Program-made: the position numbers and the translations under genes
DNA from: Syngnathus acus
Taxonomy: Eukaryota > Chordata > Actinopteri > Syngnathiformes > Syngnathidae
Assembly (NCBI RefSeq): GCF_901709675.1
Contig: NC_051095.1
Coordinates: 16,475,956-16,539,955, forward strand
Direction of reading: 5' to 3'
Length of the DNA: 64,000 nt
Shown here: positions 35,624 through 47,738 of the stretch, piece after piece
Layout: every line of letters begins with the position of its first letter
Position numbering within the stretch: position 1 is the first letter of the stretch
The notes under the pieces: model-generated
The model's database searches: none
What the model was told of the DNA's origin: nothing
Seen by the model: only the letters and a program-made list of their open reading frames with translations

Positions 35624-38008
35624 ATGATGGCTTCAAGGTGCACCGCGTTACAGGGGCGCACATTTTATTTCCTCCTCCTTTTGTTTTATTCATCACACGG
35701 AGACGTGAGTTTTTCCTTTCCAGAGGAGATGAAACGAGGATCAATTATTGGGAATTTAGCCAAGGATCTTGGATTGGAGGCGAGTGCGCTGCCCAGCAGA
35801 AAAGCGCGCATTGACGCGGACGGGAGTGGGAAACCTTACTGTGATCTGAACGCGAGAAATAGCGAGCTGATTGTGACCGACAGGATTGACAGAGAGGGGC
35901 TTTGTGGTGACAAACCTTCCTGCGTCCTGAAACATCAGGTTGTACTGCAGAATCCACTGGAACTTCATCGAATTAATCTGCTCATTCAAGATATTAATGA
36001 TAACGCGCCCTTGTTTAATGATGACTTAATTGAGTTGGAGATTCGGGAGTCAGCTGACAGGGGAGCTCGTTTTGTGATTGAAGAAGCGCACGATGCGGAC
36101 ATAGGACAAAATTCAGTCCAACAATACATCCTAAAGAAAAATGATAATTTTGTTTTGTCTGTCAGTGGTAACACAATAGAGCTCGTACTTGACAAAGAAC
36201 TTGATCGAGAAAAGCAAAGTGAGATGAATTTGCTTCTCACTGCTTTAGATGGCGGCTCTCCTCAAAGATCAGGCACAGTAGCCATACGTGTCACTGTGCT
36301 GGATGCTAATGATAACGCCCCAGTGTTTAGCCAGGCTGTTTATAAAGCCAGTCTGCCTGAAAATTCTGCCCCAGGTACAACCGTGATTATTGTCAGTGCT
36401 ACTGATGCAGATGAAGGGGTGAATGGGAATGTGAGTTTTGATTTTGGACATGTTACAGAAGATGTGAAGAAAATATTTAGTATGGATCGTAAAGAGGGAA
36501 CAATAGCTGTAATTGGTACTGTTGACTTTGAATCTAGCACATTATATGAAATACGTGTGAAGGCAAAAGATGGACTGGGACTGTCAACATATGCCAAGGT
36601 TATCATTTCTATCACTGATATTAATGATAATGCTCCAATAATACATCTAGAATCACTGTCTAATCCAATATCAGAGAACGTGTCACCTGGCACAGAGGTG
36701 GGCATCATTAATGTGCAGGACAGAGACTCTGAAAAGAATGGGCAGGTGCGCTGTTCCATTCAACAAAACGTCCCCTTCAAGTTAGTTCCTTCTATCAAAA
36801 ACTATTATTCTCTGGTGACGACTGGGCCACTCGACCGTGAACTTGTGTCTGATTACAACATCACAATCAGCGCCACTGACGAGGGCTCACTTCCTCTGTC
36901 CTCCTCAAAAAGCGTCCACTTGTCTGTGGGAGACATCAACGACAACCCGCCCGTGTTTGAGGAACAGTCCTACAGTGCATATGTGAGTGAAAATAACAAA
37001 GCTGGCTCCACTTTATGCTCTGTCAGTGCTCGAGACCCCGACTGGAGACAGAACGGCACCGTCATTTATTCTCTCTTACCGGCTGAGGTGAACGGCGCCC
37101 CGGTGTCCTCCTACGTGTCTGTCAACGGAGACACGGGGGCGATCCACGGCGTCAGGTCCTTCGATTACGAACACCTGAGGAGTTTTCTATTCCTCGTGAT
37201 GGCCAGGGATAACGGCTCTCCTCCGCTGAGCAGCAACGTGAGCGTTAGCGTGTTCATCGGGGATGTCAATGACAACTCTCCTCAGATCCTGTACCCCGCG
37301 CCGGAGGGCAACTCCTTCATGACCGAGCTGGTCCCCAAAGCTGCCCATGGAGGCTCTGTGGTGTCCAAAGTGATCGCGGTGGACGCCGACTCGGGCCAGA
37401 ACGCCTGGCTGTCCTATCACATCCTCAAGTCCACAGATGCCGGACTTTTCATCATTGGTCTCCACAGCGGCGAGATCAGGACCCAGCGGGACATTTCAGA
37501 GTCTGACAGCATGAAGCAGAACCTGATTGTGGCCGTCAAAGATAACGGACAGCCCCCTCTCTCGGCCACCTGCTCCATGTATTTACTTATTTCGGACAAC
37601 TTGGCAGAGGTGCCGGAGCTGAAGGACATTTCTTACGAAGAGAAGAACTCCAAACTGACCTCTTATCTGATCATCGCACTGGTGTCCGTGTCCACCTTCT
37701 TCCTGACCTTCATCATGGTGGTCCTGGCTGTGAGGTTTTGTCGCAGGAGAAAGCCCAGACTGTTGTTTGATGGAGCAGTTGCCATCCCCAGTGCGTATCT
37801 GCCTCCTAATTACGCAGATGTGGACGGCACGGGAACTTTACGCAGCACCTACAACTATGACGCCTACTTGACAACAGGCTCTAGAACCAGTGACTTTAAG
37901 TTTTTGTCCTCTTACAATGACAACACGCTGCCTGCTGACCAGACTCTGAAGAAAAGTCCAAGTGACTTTGTTGACGAGATATTTGAAGAGGCACAAAACT
38001 CCCCAGAG
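35624..38008 (+). CDS. Clustered protocadherin variable exon V9 (group A)
   Basis: A 795-residue variable exon. Two adjacent ATGs (35624, 35627) precede a signal peptide [15 protein letters not shown], then [10 protein letters not shown], the SFSF start that marks the V9-V11 subfamily. The EC1 loop is CGDKPSC. EC2 is shortened by a few residues ([12 protein letters not shown]), explaining the earlier membrane span at ~680-703. EC5 has [10 protein letters not shown] and the CGCC/GCCCATGG tract shared with V8. Oddities are [17 protein letters not shown] and [10 protein letters not shown] where paralogues have [17 protein letters not shown] and [10 protein letters not shown]. The tail is [14 protein letters not shown] at donor GAG|GTAGGC. 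The open frame runs 69 codons past the donor, which inflates a naive ORF call. Confidence 0.95.
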
Positions 38009-38776
38009 GTAGGCATCAATGCTATTTGTTTTTTTTTTGTTTTACTCTTTTCCCCAAGACATGCTGTTCATGCAGTATTTGCTTCAGCGTTCGGAATAAC
38101 TGGGTGTAACCATCGTTATTTTTTTACAATATGTATGTTGTTCAAGGTCACTTGTAACCTGGAGGGTATCTTAGCTAATTGCTGGTTAAAGGCAGGCCAC
38201 AGACTTGCGGTTGGGTAGTTATGCAATTATACAGAAACCCTCCAACTTCTTTTACTGTTTCCCCCTTTCTTGGGACCTTCAATTCCTTCTGGATTGTTTC
38301 ATGGCTCCACTTATTGATACTGATCATCTCGTAAAATTTGATTGCACACATGGATGATTTATTTTACAAATGGAAAGGCCAGTACATATTTGTTTATCGC
38401 CTCATGTTTCTTCACAAACATACTACTATTAGTATTTTATGGTTTCTTTTGTTATCACGAAACAAAGTTTTTCTCAATTTTGCTGCCATTTCAACTTGGT
38501 TAGTTTGACATTGATTAAAAGTATTTATTTTGAATAGTGGTTTGCAGTAATCACTTCTCAATAAAGTGACCTTAAAGAGTTCTGGGTTCGTTTTACAGCA
38601 GCTGAACAGTAGCACTTTAAAAGGTATGTGTAGTGATAAACATGTTGAATATATTAAGTTTACTTCTTTTATTTGTGTCTGTTATTTATTTATTCTCGCA
38701 TTAATTTAATATTCCTCATAACTTTGGCTCATATTAGTAGGTGTTCAGTTACATGTTGTTCTTTGGTAACTTTATA
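38009..38776. other. Intergenic spacer 3' of V9
   Basis: Non-coding, AT-rich, nothing recognised. Confidence 0.6.
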
Positions 38777-39015
38777 GGGTGACACGGTGGAGCACTGGTT
38801 AGCATGTTGGCCTCACAGTTCATAGGTACACAGTTCGATTCCTGCTTGCACCAGTCTGCGTGAAGTTGGCATGTTCTCCTCGTGCCTGTGTGAGTTTCCT
38901 CCGGGTGCTCTGGTTATCTCTTGCATTCCAAATACATGCATCGCAGGCCGATTTATCACTCCAAATTGTGCAAGTGTGATTGTGAGTGTAAATGGTTGTT
39001 TGTCTGTTTGTAAGT
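38777..39015 (+). repeat. tRNA-derived SINE-like repeat
   Basis: GGGTGACACGGTGGAGCACT opens a typical abundant fish repeat. An A-box-like TGGAGCACTGG and a perfect B-box GTTCGATTC are spaced as in tRNA genes. They are followed by GTTGGCATGTTCTCC and TTTCCTCCGGGTGCTC, the usual body of this family. Confidence 0.7.
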
Positions 39016-39118
39016 GTTTTTTGCATGGTTTGTTGTTGGGGTCCGATATAAGGTAGAGCTGAATGTTGCATCATTATCTCTGAAAGAAGTTGTGTGATTT
39101 TGTATGAATCACCTATAT

Positions 39119-39331
39119 CAGGGGTGCCCAAGTCTGCTCCTCAAGAGCCCCTATCCATCCTGTTTTAGATGTGTCCCTACTCCTACACACATGACTCAAA
39201 TGATCAGCTCATCAGCAAGCTTTGGGGAACCCTGATAATGATCCTAATGTCTTGTATCAGGTTTGTTGCAGTGGAGATGCATCTAAAATAGGCTGGATAG
39301 GAGCTCCCAAGGACCACACCTGGGCAGCCCT
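39119..39331. mobile_element. Putative hAT-type MITE
   Basis: About 213 bp beginning CAGGGGTGCCCAAGTC and ending ACCTGGGCAGCCCT, which are imperfect inverted repeats of the CAGGGGTGCCCAA class. No intact 8-bp target duplication is visible, so the copy is old or its ends are shifted. Confidence 0.55.
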
Positions 39332-40576
39332 TACTTACATTATTGTCTATGGAGAGAAAAAGTTCTTGATTTTTTTAAAATAGCAATAACAGAAGTTGTA
39401 TCTTATTGTAGCTCAGGTCTGTGATTGAAGTCTTGAACACAGTCGGGATTTTTGTTTGTTTAAAATGCCTCCCACTGGCCAGGTATGGCTATTGCATTTA
39501 GAGTTGTCAACTCCATGCAGGGGGACGGGTTAAAACCAAGATGGCTGGCTTAAGTCAGGTGTGTTTTGACAATGAGCCAAGGTTTTCAAAGTATTATTTG
39601 ACATTCTGTGTTACTTGAAGCTTGAAAGATCCGGATACTTTATATATTATCAAATCATGAAGCTATCCACCATCCATATAACCTGGCTCCTGACCTTACC
39701 TGAACAAACAAGTGGTGAGTGAATGCTTTGAAGCCCTGTGGAGATCTGTACATGCCTTTCAATAATGAACATTCGAATCTTGTGGGGAAAAAGGGCACAG
39801 ACACTGACATTCTGCATTAGCCGTTGTGCTGTAGTCTCATTACCTCACCTGAAAAAAATATTTGCGTGTGCTCTAACAGCTGTAGGTGTTGCAGTCTGAT
39901 CCTCGCAATGACGTTTCCACATAGAAATTGCGTGTATAGATATCAAGGGAGTTTTGATCCATGTTAGTCATTTTATACTGTCTTATTTATGAAGTGTTGA
40001 TGTAAAAAAAAATGAACAAGTTCCAAGTAAATGCGGTTTTATTCTGCTTTTTACACGCTTCTTGAGAATCAATTCACAGTTGTGTGGAGTTAATTATACA
40101 ACAGTTCTCATGTAAATCCTTGTCTGAGCACCTTGAAATTTATTTTACTTAAAGTATTTTAGAACATTTTCTTGAAGATGACTAAAAATTAGCTGCTGTT
40201 GCATTGCTAATATCCCTTAACACATTAGTCCAGTGCATGTTGTTATATGCTGTGTGTGGGTTTCTAAAACAAAACAAGTCATTATTATTATTATTATTAT
40301 TATTCAGTATAAGATCCCAATAAGACATTATTAATTATAAAAACCTTCATTATATATGCCACTCAGAAATGACAAGTAAACATTTCTTCATTTAGTGTTA
40401 CAGAAATTAATCCATCCACATAAAAGTCTATAATGTCTGTTGTAAAAACAAATGCTATTAAATAGATAAAATATATTATACTACTCTTTAAAACATAATT
40501 TGATAACATATTGGGTACAACGAAGGTTTGTTTGAAGAAATATAAAATTCAAGTAGGCTTTCTTGTCAACAAACTG
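39332..40576. other. Intergenic spacer upstream of V10
   Basis: Non-coding. An (ATT)n microsatellite occupies about 40279-40303. No REST-like site found. Confidence 0.6.
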
Positions 40577-40602
40577 GACTCACGGTGGCGCAAGAGACCA
40601 GC
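40577..40602 (+). promoter_or_regulatory. CSE/CTCF-like promoter element of V10
   Basis: GACTCACGGTGGCGCAAGAG plus ACCAGC carries the GGTGGCGC core. It is about 107 bp upstream of the ATG, closer than in other exons. The V11 copy differs at a single base in the core. Confidence 0.72.
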
Positions 40603-40708
40603 CTTTAAATTTTGAACGCCCTTTTTCATTTGCGGTGGACTGACGTTCTGCTTGCAGGTTGCTGATTTTGTAGACCACATTGTTCTCCATTCCGTTCGGG
40701 AGGCTTCC

Positions 40709-43084
40709 ATGATGGATTCTAAAATGTTGCCATCGCGCACGTTTTATTTCCTTTTTCTTTTGCTGCATTCCGCACTCGGAGACGTGAGCTTTTCTTTTCC
40801 CGAGGAGATGAAACGAGGATCGGTGATTGGGAATTTAGCCAAGGATCTCGGATTGGAGGCGGGCGCGCTGTCCAGCAGAAAAGCGCGCTTCGAGGCAGAC
40901 AGGAGCGGAAAGCTTTATTGTGATCTAAACGCGCAAAACGGAGACCTGATTGTGGCCGACAGGATTGACAGAGAGGAGCTTTGTGACGACAAGGCTTCAT
41001 GTGTCCTAAAATATGAGGTTGTCCTGGAGAATCCCCTGGAGCTCCATCGAATTAATATGCTCATTCAAGATATTAATGATAACGCGCCCTTGTTTAATGA
41101 TGACTCAATAGAGTTGGAGATACGGGAGTCAGCCGTTAAAGGAGCTCGTTTTGTGATAGAGGAAGCGCACGATGCGGACATAAGACAAAATTCAGTGCAA
41201 CAATACATCCTAAAGAAAAATGATAATTTTGTTTTGTCTGTCAGTGGTAACACAATAGAGCTCGTACTTGACAAAGAACTTGACCGTGAAAAGGAAAGTG
41301 AGATGAATTTGCTTCTCATTGCTTTAGATGGCGGCTCTCCTCAGAGATCAGGCACAGTAGCTGTACACGTCACTGTGCTGGATGCTAATGATAACGCCCC
41401 GGTGTTCAGCCAGGCTGTTTATAAAGCCAGTCTGCCTGAAAATTCTGCCCCGGGTACAATCGTAATTAATGTTAGTGCAACTGATGCAGATGAAGGGGTG
41501 AATGGGAATGTGAGTTATGATTTTGGACATGTTACAGATCATGTAAAGAAGTTATTCAGCATTGATCGTAAAATCGGTGCAATAACTGTAACTGGCACTG
41601 TTGACTATGAATCAAGCACATCATATGAATTACGCGTGAAAGCCAAAGATGGGCTTGGGCTGTCTTCTTATGCAAAAGTGGTCATTTCCATCACTGATCT
41701 GAATGACAATGCCCCTGTGATCAATTTAAAGTCACTATCTAATCCGGTATCGGAGAATGTGTCACCTGGCACTGAGGTGGGCATCATTAATGTGCAGGAC
41801 AGAGACTCTGACAAAAATGGACAGGTGCGCTGTTCCATTCAACAAAACGTCCCCTTCAAGTTAGTTCCTTCAATCAAAAACTATTATTCTCTGGTCACCA
41901 CTGGACTTCTGGACCGTGAACTAATGTCAGACTACAACATTACAATCAGCGCCACTGACGAGGGCTCTCCTCCTCTGTCCTCCTCAAAAAGGGTCCACTT
42001 ATCTGTGGGAGACATCAACGACAACCCGCCCGTGTTTGAGGAACAGTCCTACAGCGCATATGTGAGTGAAAATAACAAAGCTGGTTCCACTTTATGCTCT
42101 GTCAGTGCTCAAGACCCTGACTGGAGACAGAATGGCACCGTCATTTATTCTCTCTTACCTGCTGAGGTGAACGGCGCCTCGGTGTCCTCCTATGTGTCTG
42201 TCAATGGAGACACGGGGGCGATCCACGCCGTCAGGTCCTTTGATTACGAACACCTGAGGAGTTTCCAAGTCCTCGTGATGGCCAGGGATAACGGCTCTCC
42301 TCCACTGAGCAGCAACGTGAGCGTCAGCGTGTTTATCTGGGACATGAATGACAACTCTCCTCAGATCCTGTACCCCGCCCCGGAGGCCAACTCCTTCATG
42401 ACCGAGCTGGTCCCCAAAGCTGCGCACGGAGGCTCTGTAGTGTCCAAAGTGATCGCAGTGGATGCCGACTCGGGCCAGAACGCCTGGCTGTCCTATCACA
42501 TCCTCAAGTCCACAGATGCGGGACTTTTCACCATTGGGCTCCATAGCGGCGAGATCAGGACCCAGCGGGACATTTCAGAGTCTGACAGCATGAAGCAGAA
42601 CCTGATTGTGGCCGTCAGAGATAACGGACAGCCCCCTCTCTCTGCCACCTGCTCCATGTATTTGCTTATTTCGGATAACTTGGCCGAGGTGCCGGAGCTG
42701 AAGGACATATCCTACGACGAGAAGAACTCCAAACTGACCTCTTATCTGATCATCGCGCTGGTGTCCGTGTCCACCTTCTTCCTGACATTCATCATGGTGG
42801 TCCTGGCTGTGAGGTTTTGTCGCAGGAGAAAGCCCAGACTGTTGTTTGATGGAGCAGTTGCCATTCCCAGCGCGTATCTGCCTCCTAATTACGCAGATGT
42901 GGACGGCACGGGAACTTTACGCAGCACCTACAACTATGACGCCTACTTGACCACAGGCTCGAGAACGAGTGACTTTAAGTTTGTGTCTTCTTACAATGAC
43001 AACACGCTGCCGGCTGACCAGACTCTGAAGAAAAGTCCCTCTGACTTTGATGAGATGTTTGGAGATGTTGAAGGTTCTCCTGAG
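40709..43084 (+). CDS. Clustered protocadherin variable exon V10 (group A)
   Basis: A 792-residue variable exon. Start [20 protein letters not shown] at 40709 is conserved in V11; the frame is open further 5' to a TTG but without ATG. The mature end is [10 protein letters not shown], with EC1 loop CDDKASC, where the usual Gly after the first Cys is Asp. The membrane span is ~678-701. EC2 has DADIRQNSV where all relatives have DADIGQNSV, a charge change beside a calcium-coordinating motif. EC5 ends DMNDNSP. The tail [12 protein letters not shown] ends at donor GAG|GTATGA. It is a very recent duplicate of V11, with promoter, leader and EC1-EC3 all close to identical. Confidence 0.95.
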
Positions 43085-44756
43085 GTATGAGCAACAGTCC
43101 CATTTTTACGTTGTCAAATTTACTTCATTCACGCTTCTGCCACTCTGTTTCTTGGCGTTTATCCCAACTTGGTTGGGTGAAACCCACACTGTTCACATGA
43201 TTGGTGACTACTCAGTCATCCATATTTCTTCCCATTTATTTTACTGTTGTCCCTTGCCACCATCCTTGTTGGCATTCACATGTTCGCTTCATGGCTTTAC
43301 TTGTTATTGTTGAGCTCATAAGATTAATAACATTTGTTCCCCACTAATAGTCAACGTTTCATCACAATATTATTGACAGCATCACATTATCACAGCATTC
43401 ATTTTCAGTTTATTTTTTTCATCTGCAGGCTATGCATTTTCATGATTGTTTGGACCTTTTTAAGCCAAGTTAGAAAACCTGGCATTAATAAAAAATGTAG
43501 ATAGATTTTGAACAACAGTAATCTGCTATTTTCTTTTCATTCTTTTGAGACAAAGTTTGAGACAAATTTGGAGAACATTCTATTTCCAATCATTATCAAC
43601 ACATGTAGCGGCACATAATGTTTGTTACAATCATATATCCACTTTATTCATTTTTAATATTTTTTTACCCAGCCTCTCATGAATTGAAATATTATTCCTA
43701 CAAGACATCATAGTGACTTAATCAATTGGTCTTTTGTAGCTGATATGACATTTACATGCTGTATGTTTGCTTTTATTTTCTTTGTCAAGAATGGACATGG
43801 GATGTTACTGTGTTTGTTTTGTGGACAACGCAAAGTTGGAGCTTGTATTCGTGTTGAATATTTCAGAAGCAGTCAGCTGCAGCTCAAAGTAAAGATCTAC
43901 TAAGGTCTTTATATTTTTATTTTCTTCTGGTTTCGTTACATTTCTCACAAGTTCTTTCAGAGCTATGACACTTCCAGGGGTTACCATCTGGTCTTAGGAG
44001 TGATACTTAAAACACACATTGGAAAAAAAAAACATGATCACGTTGTTTAGCATCTGTTCAACATCAGAGAATTATCTTGTTTTATGCAACGGTTTGCTCA
44101 GTTTGTATTGGTCAGTACTGTATATCATACAGTCATCGTTGAAAGATAAAAGCAGTGTATGATTTTGTTTGTTTTGAATCTGGGGTGCCATAAAGTGGAA
44201 AACTGTGATGAAGTCCATTGCTGACAGGGGGCCTATAAATGATATTTTCAATTTGTGGCATTGAAGTGACAGGCCCCAAAGGGTTTTTGTCTGACAGGGT
44301 CCCAAATCCCCGGCAGTTCCTTTGTTTGTTAGTGATGACTTTGTAAATCTTGTGATGTAGTCTGGTAAAATGATGGATTTGACTATCTGCCTTGAAAATA
44401 CTACACCTACTGCATCTATAGCCAACAGTAATTTAATAGATCTGTTCATCGTATTGGCTCTTGTTGTGTGGCTGATCTCAGTTGAAAAAAATAATCCAAT
44501 GATTTGTGGTTTCCTAGTGGTTGCATTAACATCTTGTCATCAGATAAAAATAGCAAACCAGTATTTGAACAATTTAAGGCTTGATAAATGTGAATCATAT
44601 TTCCAGATACCTTTTCTGAGTTATGAATAAGTGTGAAACCCCATTACAATACTAATAATAATAGTAATACAAGTAAAAATATCCTATAGAGTAAGAGTAA
44701 GTGCAGCCCTCACTCTTTTAAGAGATCCATAAAGTACATTTATAGTTAAGGGACTT
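43085..44756. other. Intergenic spacer V10-V11
   Basis: AT-rich DNA with no coding sequence or transposon that I recognise. The minus-strand frame at 44.1-44.4 kb has no domain. Confidence 0.6.
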
Positions 44757-44771
44757 TATTTATTTATTAAT

Positions 44772-44822
<51 letters not shown>

Positions 44823-44853
44823 TGTATTTATTTATTTATTTATTTATTTGTTT
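44757..44853. repeat. (TTTA)n microsatellite
   Basis: About 97 bp of TTTA repeats with a few interruptions, ending about 115 bp upstream of the V11 CSE-like element. Confidence 0.95.
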
Positions 44854-44967
44854 ATGCTTAGTGACTACTACCAGTTAGCGTCTTTAGCTGTAATATTTAA
44901 CACACACACATGGTATAATTACCAGTTTTATAGTAAAAAATACATTGTCTGTGTTTACATTAACTTC

Positions 44968-44993
44968 TACTCACGGTGGCGCAATAGACCAGC
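44968..44993 (+). promoter_or_regulatory. CSE/CTCF-like promoter element of V11
   Basis: TACTCACGGTGGCGCAATAG plus ACCAGC, a duplicate of the V10 element, is about 108 bp upstream of the ATG. Confidence 0.72.
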
Positions 44994-45100
44994 CTTTAAA
45001 TTGTTGAACGCCCTTTTTCATTTGCAGTGGACTGACATTGTGCATGCGTGTGGGTGATTTTGTAGACCACATTGTTCTCCATTCCGTTCGGGAGGCTTCC

Positions 45101-47476
45101 ATGATGGATTCTAAAATGTTGCCATCGCGCACGTTTTATTTCCTTTTTCTTTTGCTGCATTCCGCACTCGGAGACGTGAGCTTTTCTTTTCCCGAGGAGA
45201 TGAAACGAGGATCGGTGATTGGGAATATAGCCAAGGATCTCGGATTGGAGGCGAGCGCGCTGTCCAGCAGAAAAGCGCGCATCGACGCCGACAGGGGCAG
45301 GAAGCTTTATTGTGATTTAAACGCGCAAAACGGAGAGCTGATTGTGGCTGACAGGATTGACAGAGAGGGGCTTTGTGGCAATAAGGCTTCATGCGTCCTC
45401 AAACAGGAAATTGTCCTGGAGAATCCACTGGAGCTCCATCGAATTAATTTGCATGTTCAAGATATAAATGATAACGCACCGTTGTTTAATGATGACTCAA
45501 TAGAGTTGGAGATACGGGAGTCAGCCGTTAAAGGAGCTCGTTTTGTGATAGAGGAAGCGCACGATGCGGACATAGGACAAAATTCAGTGCAGCAGTACAT
45601 CCTAAAGAAAAATGATAATTTTATTTTGTCTGTCAGTGGTAACACAATAGAGCTTGTGCTTGATAAAGAACTTGACCGTGAACAGCAAAGTGAGATGAAT
45701 TTGCTTCTCACTGCTTTAGATGGCGGCTCTCCTCGGAGATCAGGCACAGTAGCCGTACACGTCACTGTGCTGGATGCTAATGATAACGCCCCGGTGTTCA
45801 GCCAGGCTGTTTATAAAGCTAGTCTCCCTGAAAATTCTGCCCCGGGTACAATCGTGATTAATGTTAGTGCAACAGATGCAGATGAAGGGGTGAATGGGAA
45901 TGTGAGTTATGATTTTGGACATGTTACAGAAGATGTAAAGAAGTTATTCAGCATTGATCGTAAAATCGGTGCAATAGCTGTAACTGGCACTGTTGACTAT
46001 GAAACAAGCACATCATATGAATTGCGTGTGAAAGCCAAAGATGGGCTTGGGCTGTCTTCTTATGCAAACGTGGTCATTTCTATCACTGATGTGAATGACA
46101 ATGCCCCTGAGATCAATTTGAAGTCACTGTCTAATTCAGTGGCAGAGAACGTGTCACCTGGCACAGAGGTGGGCATCATTAATGTGCAGGACAGAGACTC
46201 TGAAAAGAATGGGCAGGTGCGCTGTTCCATTCAACAAAACGTCCCCTTCAAGTTAGTTCCGTCTATCAAAAACTATTATTCTCTGGTGACAACTGGACTT
46301 CTGGACCGTGAACTCGTGTCAGACTACAACATTACAATCAGCGCCACTGATGAGGGCTCCCCTCCTCTGTCCTCCTCGAAAAGCGTCCACTTGTCTCTGG
46401 GAGACATCAATGACAACCCGCCCGTGTTTGGGGAACAGTCCTACAGCGCATACGTCAGTGAAAATAACAAAGCTGGCTCCACTTTATGCTCTGTCAGTGC
46501 TCAAGACCCTGACTGGAGACAGAACGGCACCGTCATTTATTCTCTCTTACCTGCCGAGGTGAACGGCACCCCGGTGTCCTCCTACGTGTCTGTCAATGGA
46601 GACACGGGGGCGATCCACGCCGTCAGGTCCTTTGATTACGAACACCTGAGGAGTTTCCAAGTCAACGTCATGGCCAGAGACAACGGTTCTCCTCCATTGA
46701 GCAGCAACGTGAGCGTCAGCGTGTTCATTTGGGACGTGAACGACAACTCTCCTCAGATCCTGTACCCCGCCCCAGAGGGCAACTCCTTCATGACCGAGCT
46801 GGTCCCCAAAGCTGCACACGGAGGCTCTGTGGTGTCCAAAGTGATCGCGGTGGACGCCGACTCGGGCCAGAACGCCTGGCTGTCCTATCACATCCTCAAG
46901 TCCACAGATGCGGGACTTTTCACCATTGGTCTCCATAGCGGCGAGATCAGGACCCAGCGGGACATTTCAGAGTCTGACAGCATGAAGCAGAACCTGATTG
47001 TGGCCGTCAAAGATAACGGACAGCCCCCTCTCTCGGCCACCTGCTCCATGTATTTGCTTATTTCGGACAACTTGGCAGAGGTACCGGAGCTGAAGGACAT
47101 TTCTTACGACGAGAAGAACTCCAAGCTTACCTCATATCTGATCATCGCGCTGGTGTCCGTGTCCACCTTCTTCCTGACCTTCATCATGGTGGTCCTTGCT
47201 GTGAGGTTTTGTCGCAGGAGAAAGCCCAGACTGTTGTTTGATGGAGCAGTTGCCATCCCCAGCGCATATCTGCCTCCTAATTACGCAGATGTGGACGGTA
47301 CGGGAACTTTACGCAGCACCTACAACTATGACGCCTACTTGACGACAGGCTCCAGAACCAGTGACTTTAAGTTTGTGTCCTCTTACAATGACAACACGCT
47401 ACCTGCTGACCAGACTCTGAAGAAAAGTCCAAGTGACTTTGATGAGATGTTTGGAGATGTTCAAGGATCACCCGAG
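45101..47476 (+). CDS. Clustered protocadherin variable exon V11 (group A)
   Basis: A 792-residue variable exon. ATG 45101 is used because it is conserved with V10; an in-frame ATG at 45044 exists but V10 has none there. Signal peptide as in V10, mature [10 protein letters not shown], loop CGNKASC, membrane span ~678-701. EC4 carries two private changes, [12 protein letters not shown] (Val to Leu) and [10 protein letters not shown] (Glu to Gly). EC5 has EVNGTPVSS, which keeps a glycosylation-type NGT. The tail [12 protein letters not shown] ends at donor GAG|GTACAA, lacking the usual G at +5, the weakest donor of the array. It is the last member of group A. Confidence 0.95.
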
Positions 47477-47624
47477 GTACAAATAATGATTTATGAATAA
47501 TATTTTCCCATTTTTATCCCTCCATCAATCCAAGTCCGATTTACATTTCTGGCATTTCTAGGAAAGGAGTAGAGAGTGAATTCAAATGAGAAATTAACTC
47601 AAGATTCTTTTGAACATAGGTTCT
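47477..47624. other. Short spacer 3' of V11
   Basis: Intron start after the V11 donor, nothing recognised. Confidence 0.5.
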
Positions 47625-47738
47625 ATCATCATCATCATCATCGTGCGCACACACGCACACACGCACACGCGCACACGCGCACAAGCGCACACGCGCACAC
47701 GCGCACACGCGCACACATACACACATACACACATACAC
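47625..47738. repeat. (ATC)n plus (CACACG)n microsatellite
   Basis: Six ATC units, then about 95 bp of CACACGCGCACACG type alternating sequence. It generates false minus-strand Cys/Val-rich frames. Confidence 0.95.

Noticed and set aside
37187-37629. Recurrent minus-strand frames opposite EC5-EC6 in every group A exon
   Set aside because: They are antisense shadows of the conserved coding block, repeated because the block itself is homogenised.
38777-38850. Functional tRNA gene
   Set aside because: A and B boxes are present but the sequence cannot form a complete cloverleaf and continues into a SINE-type body.
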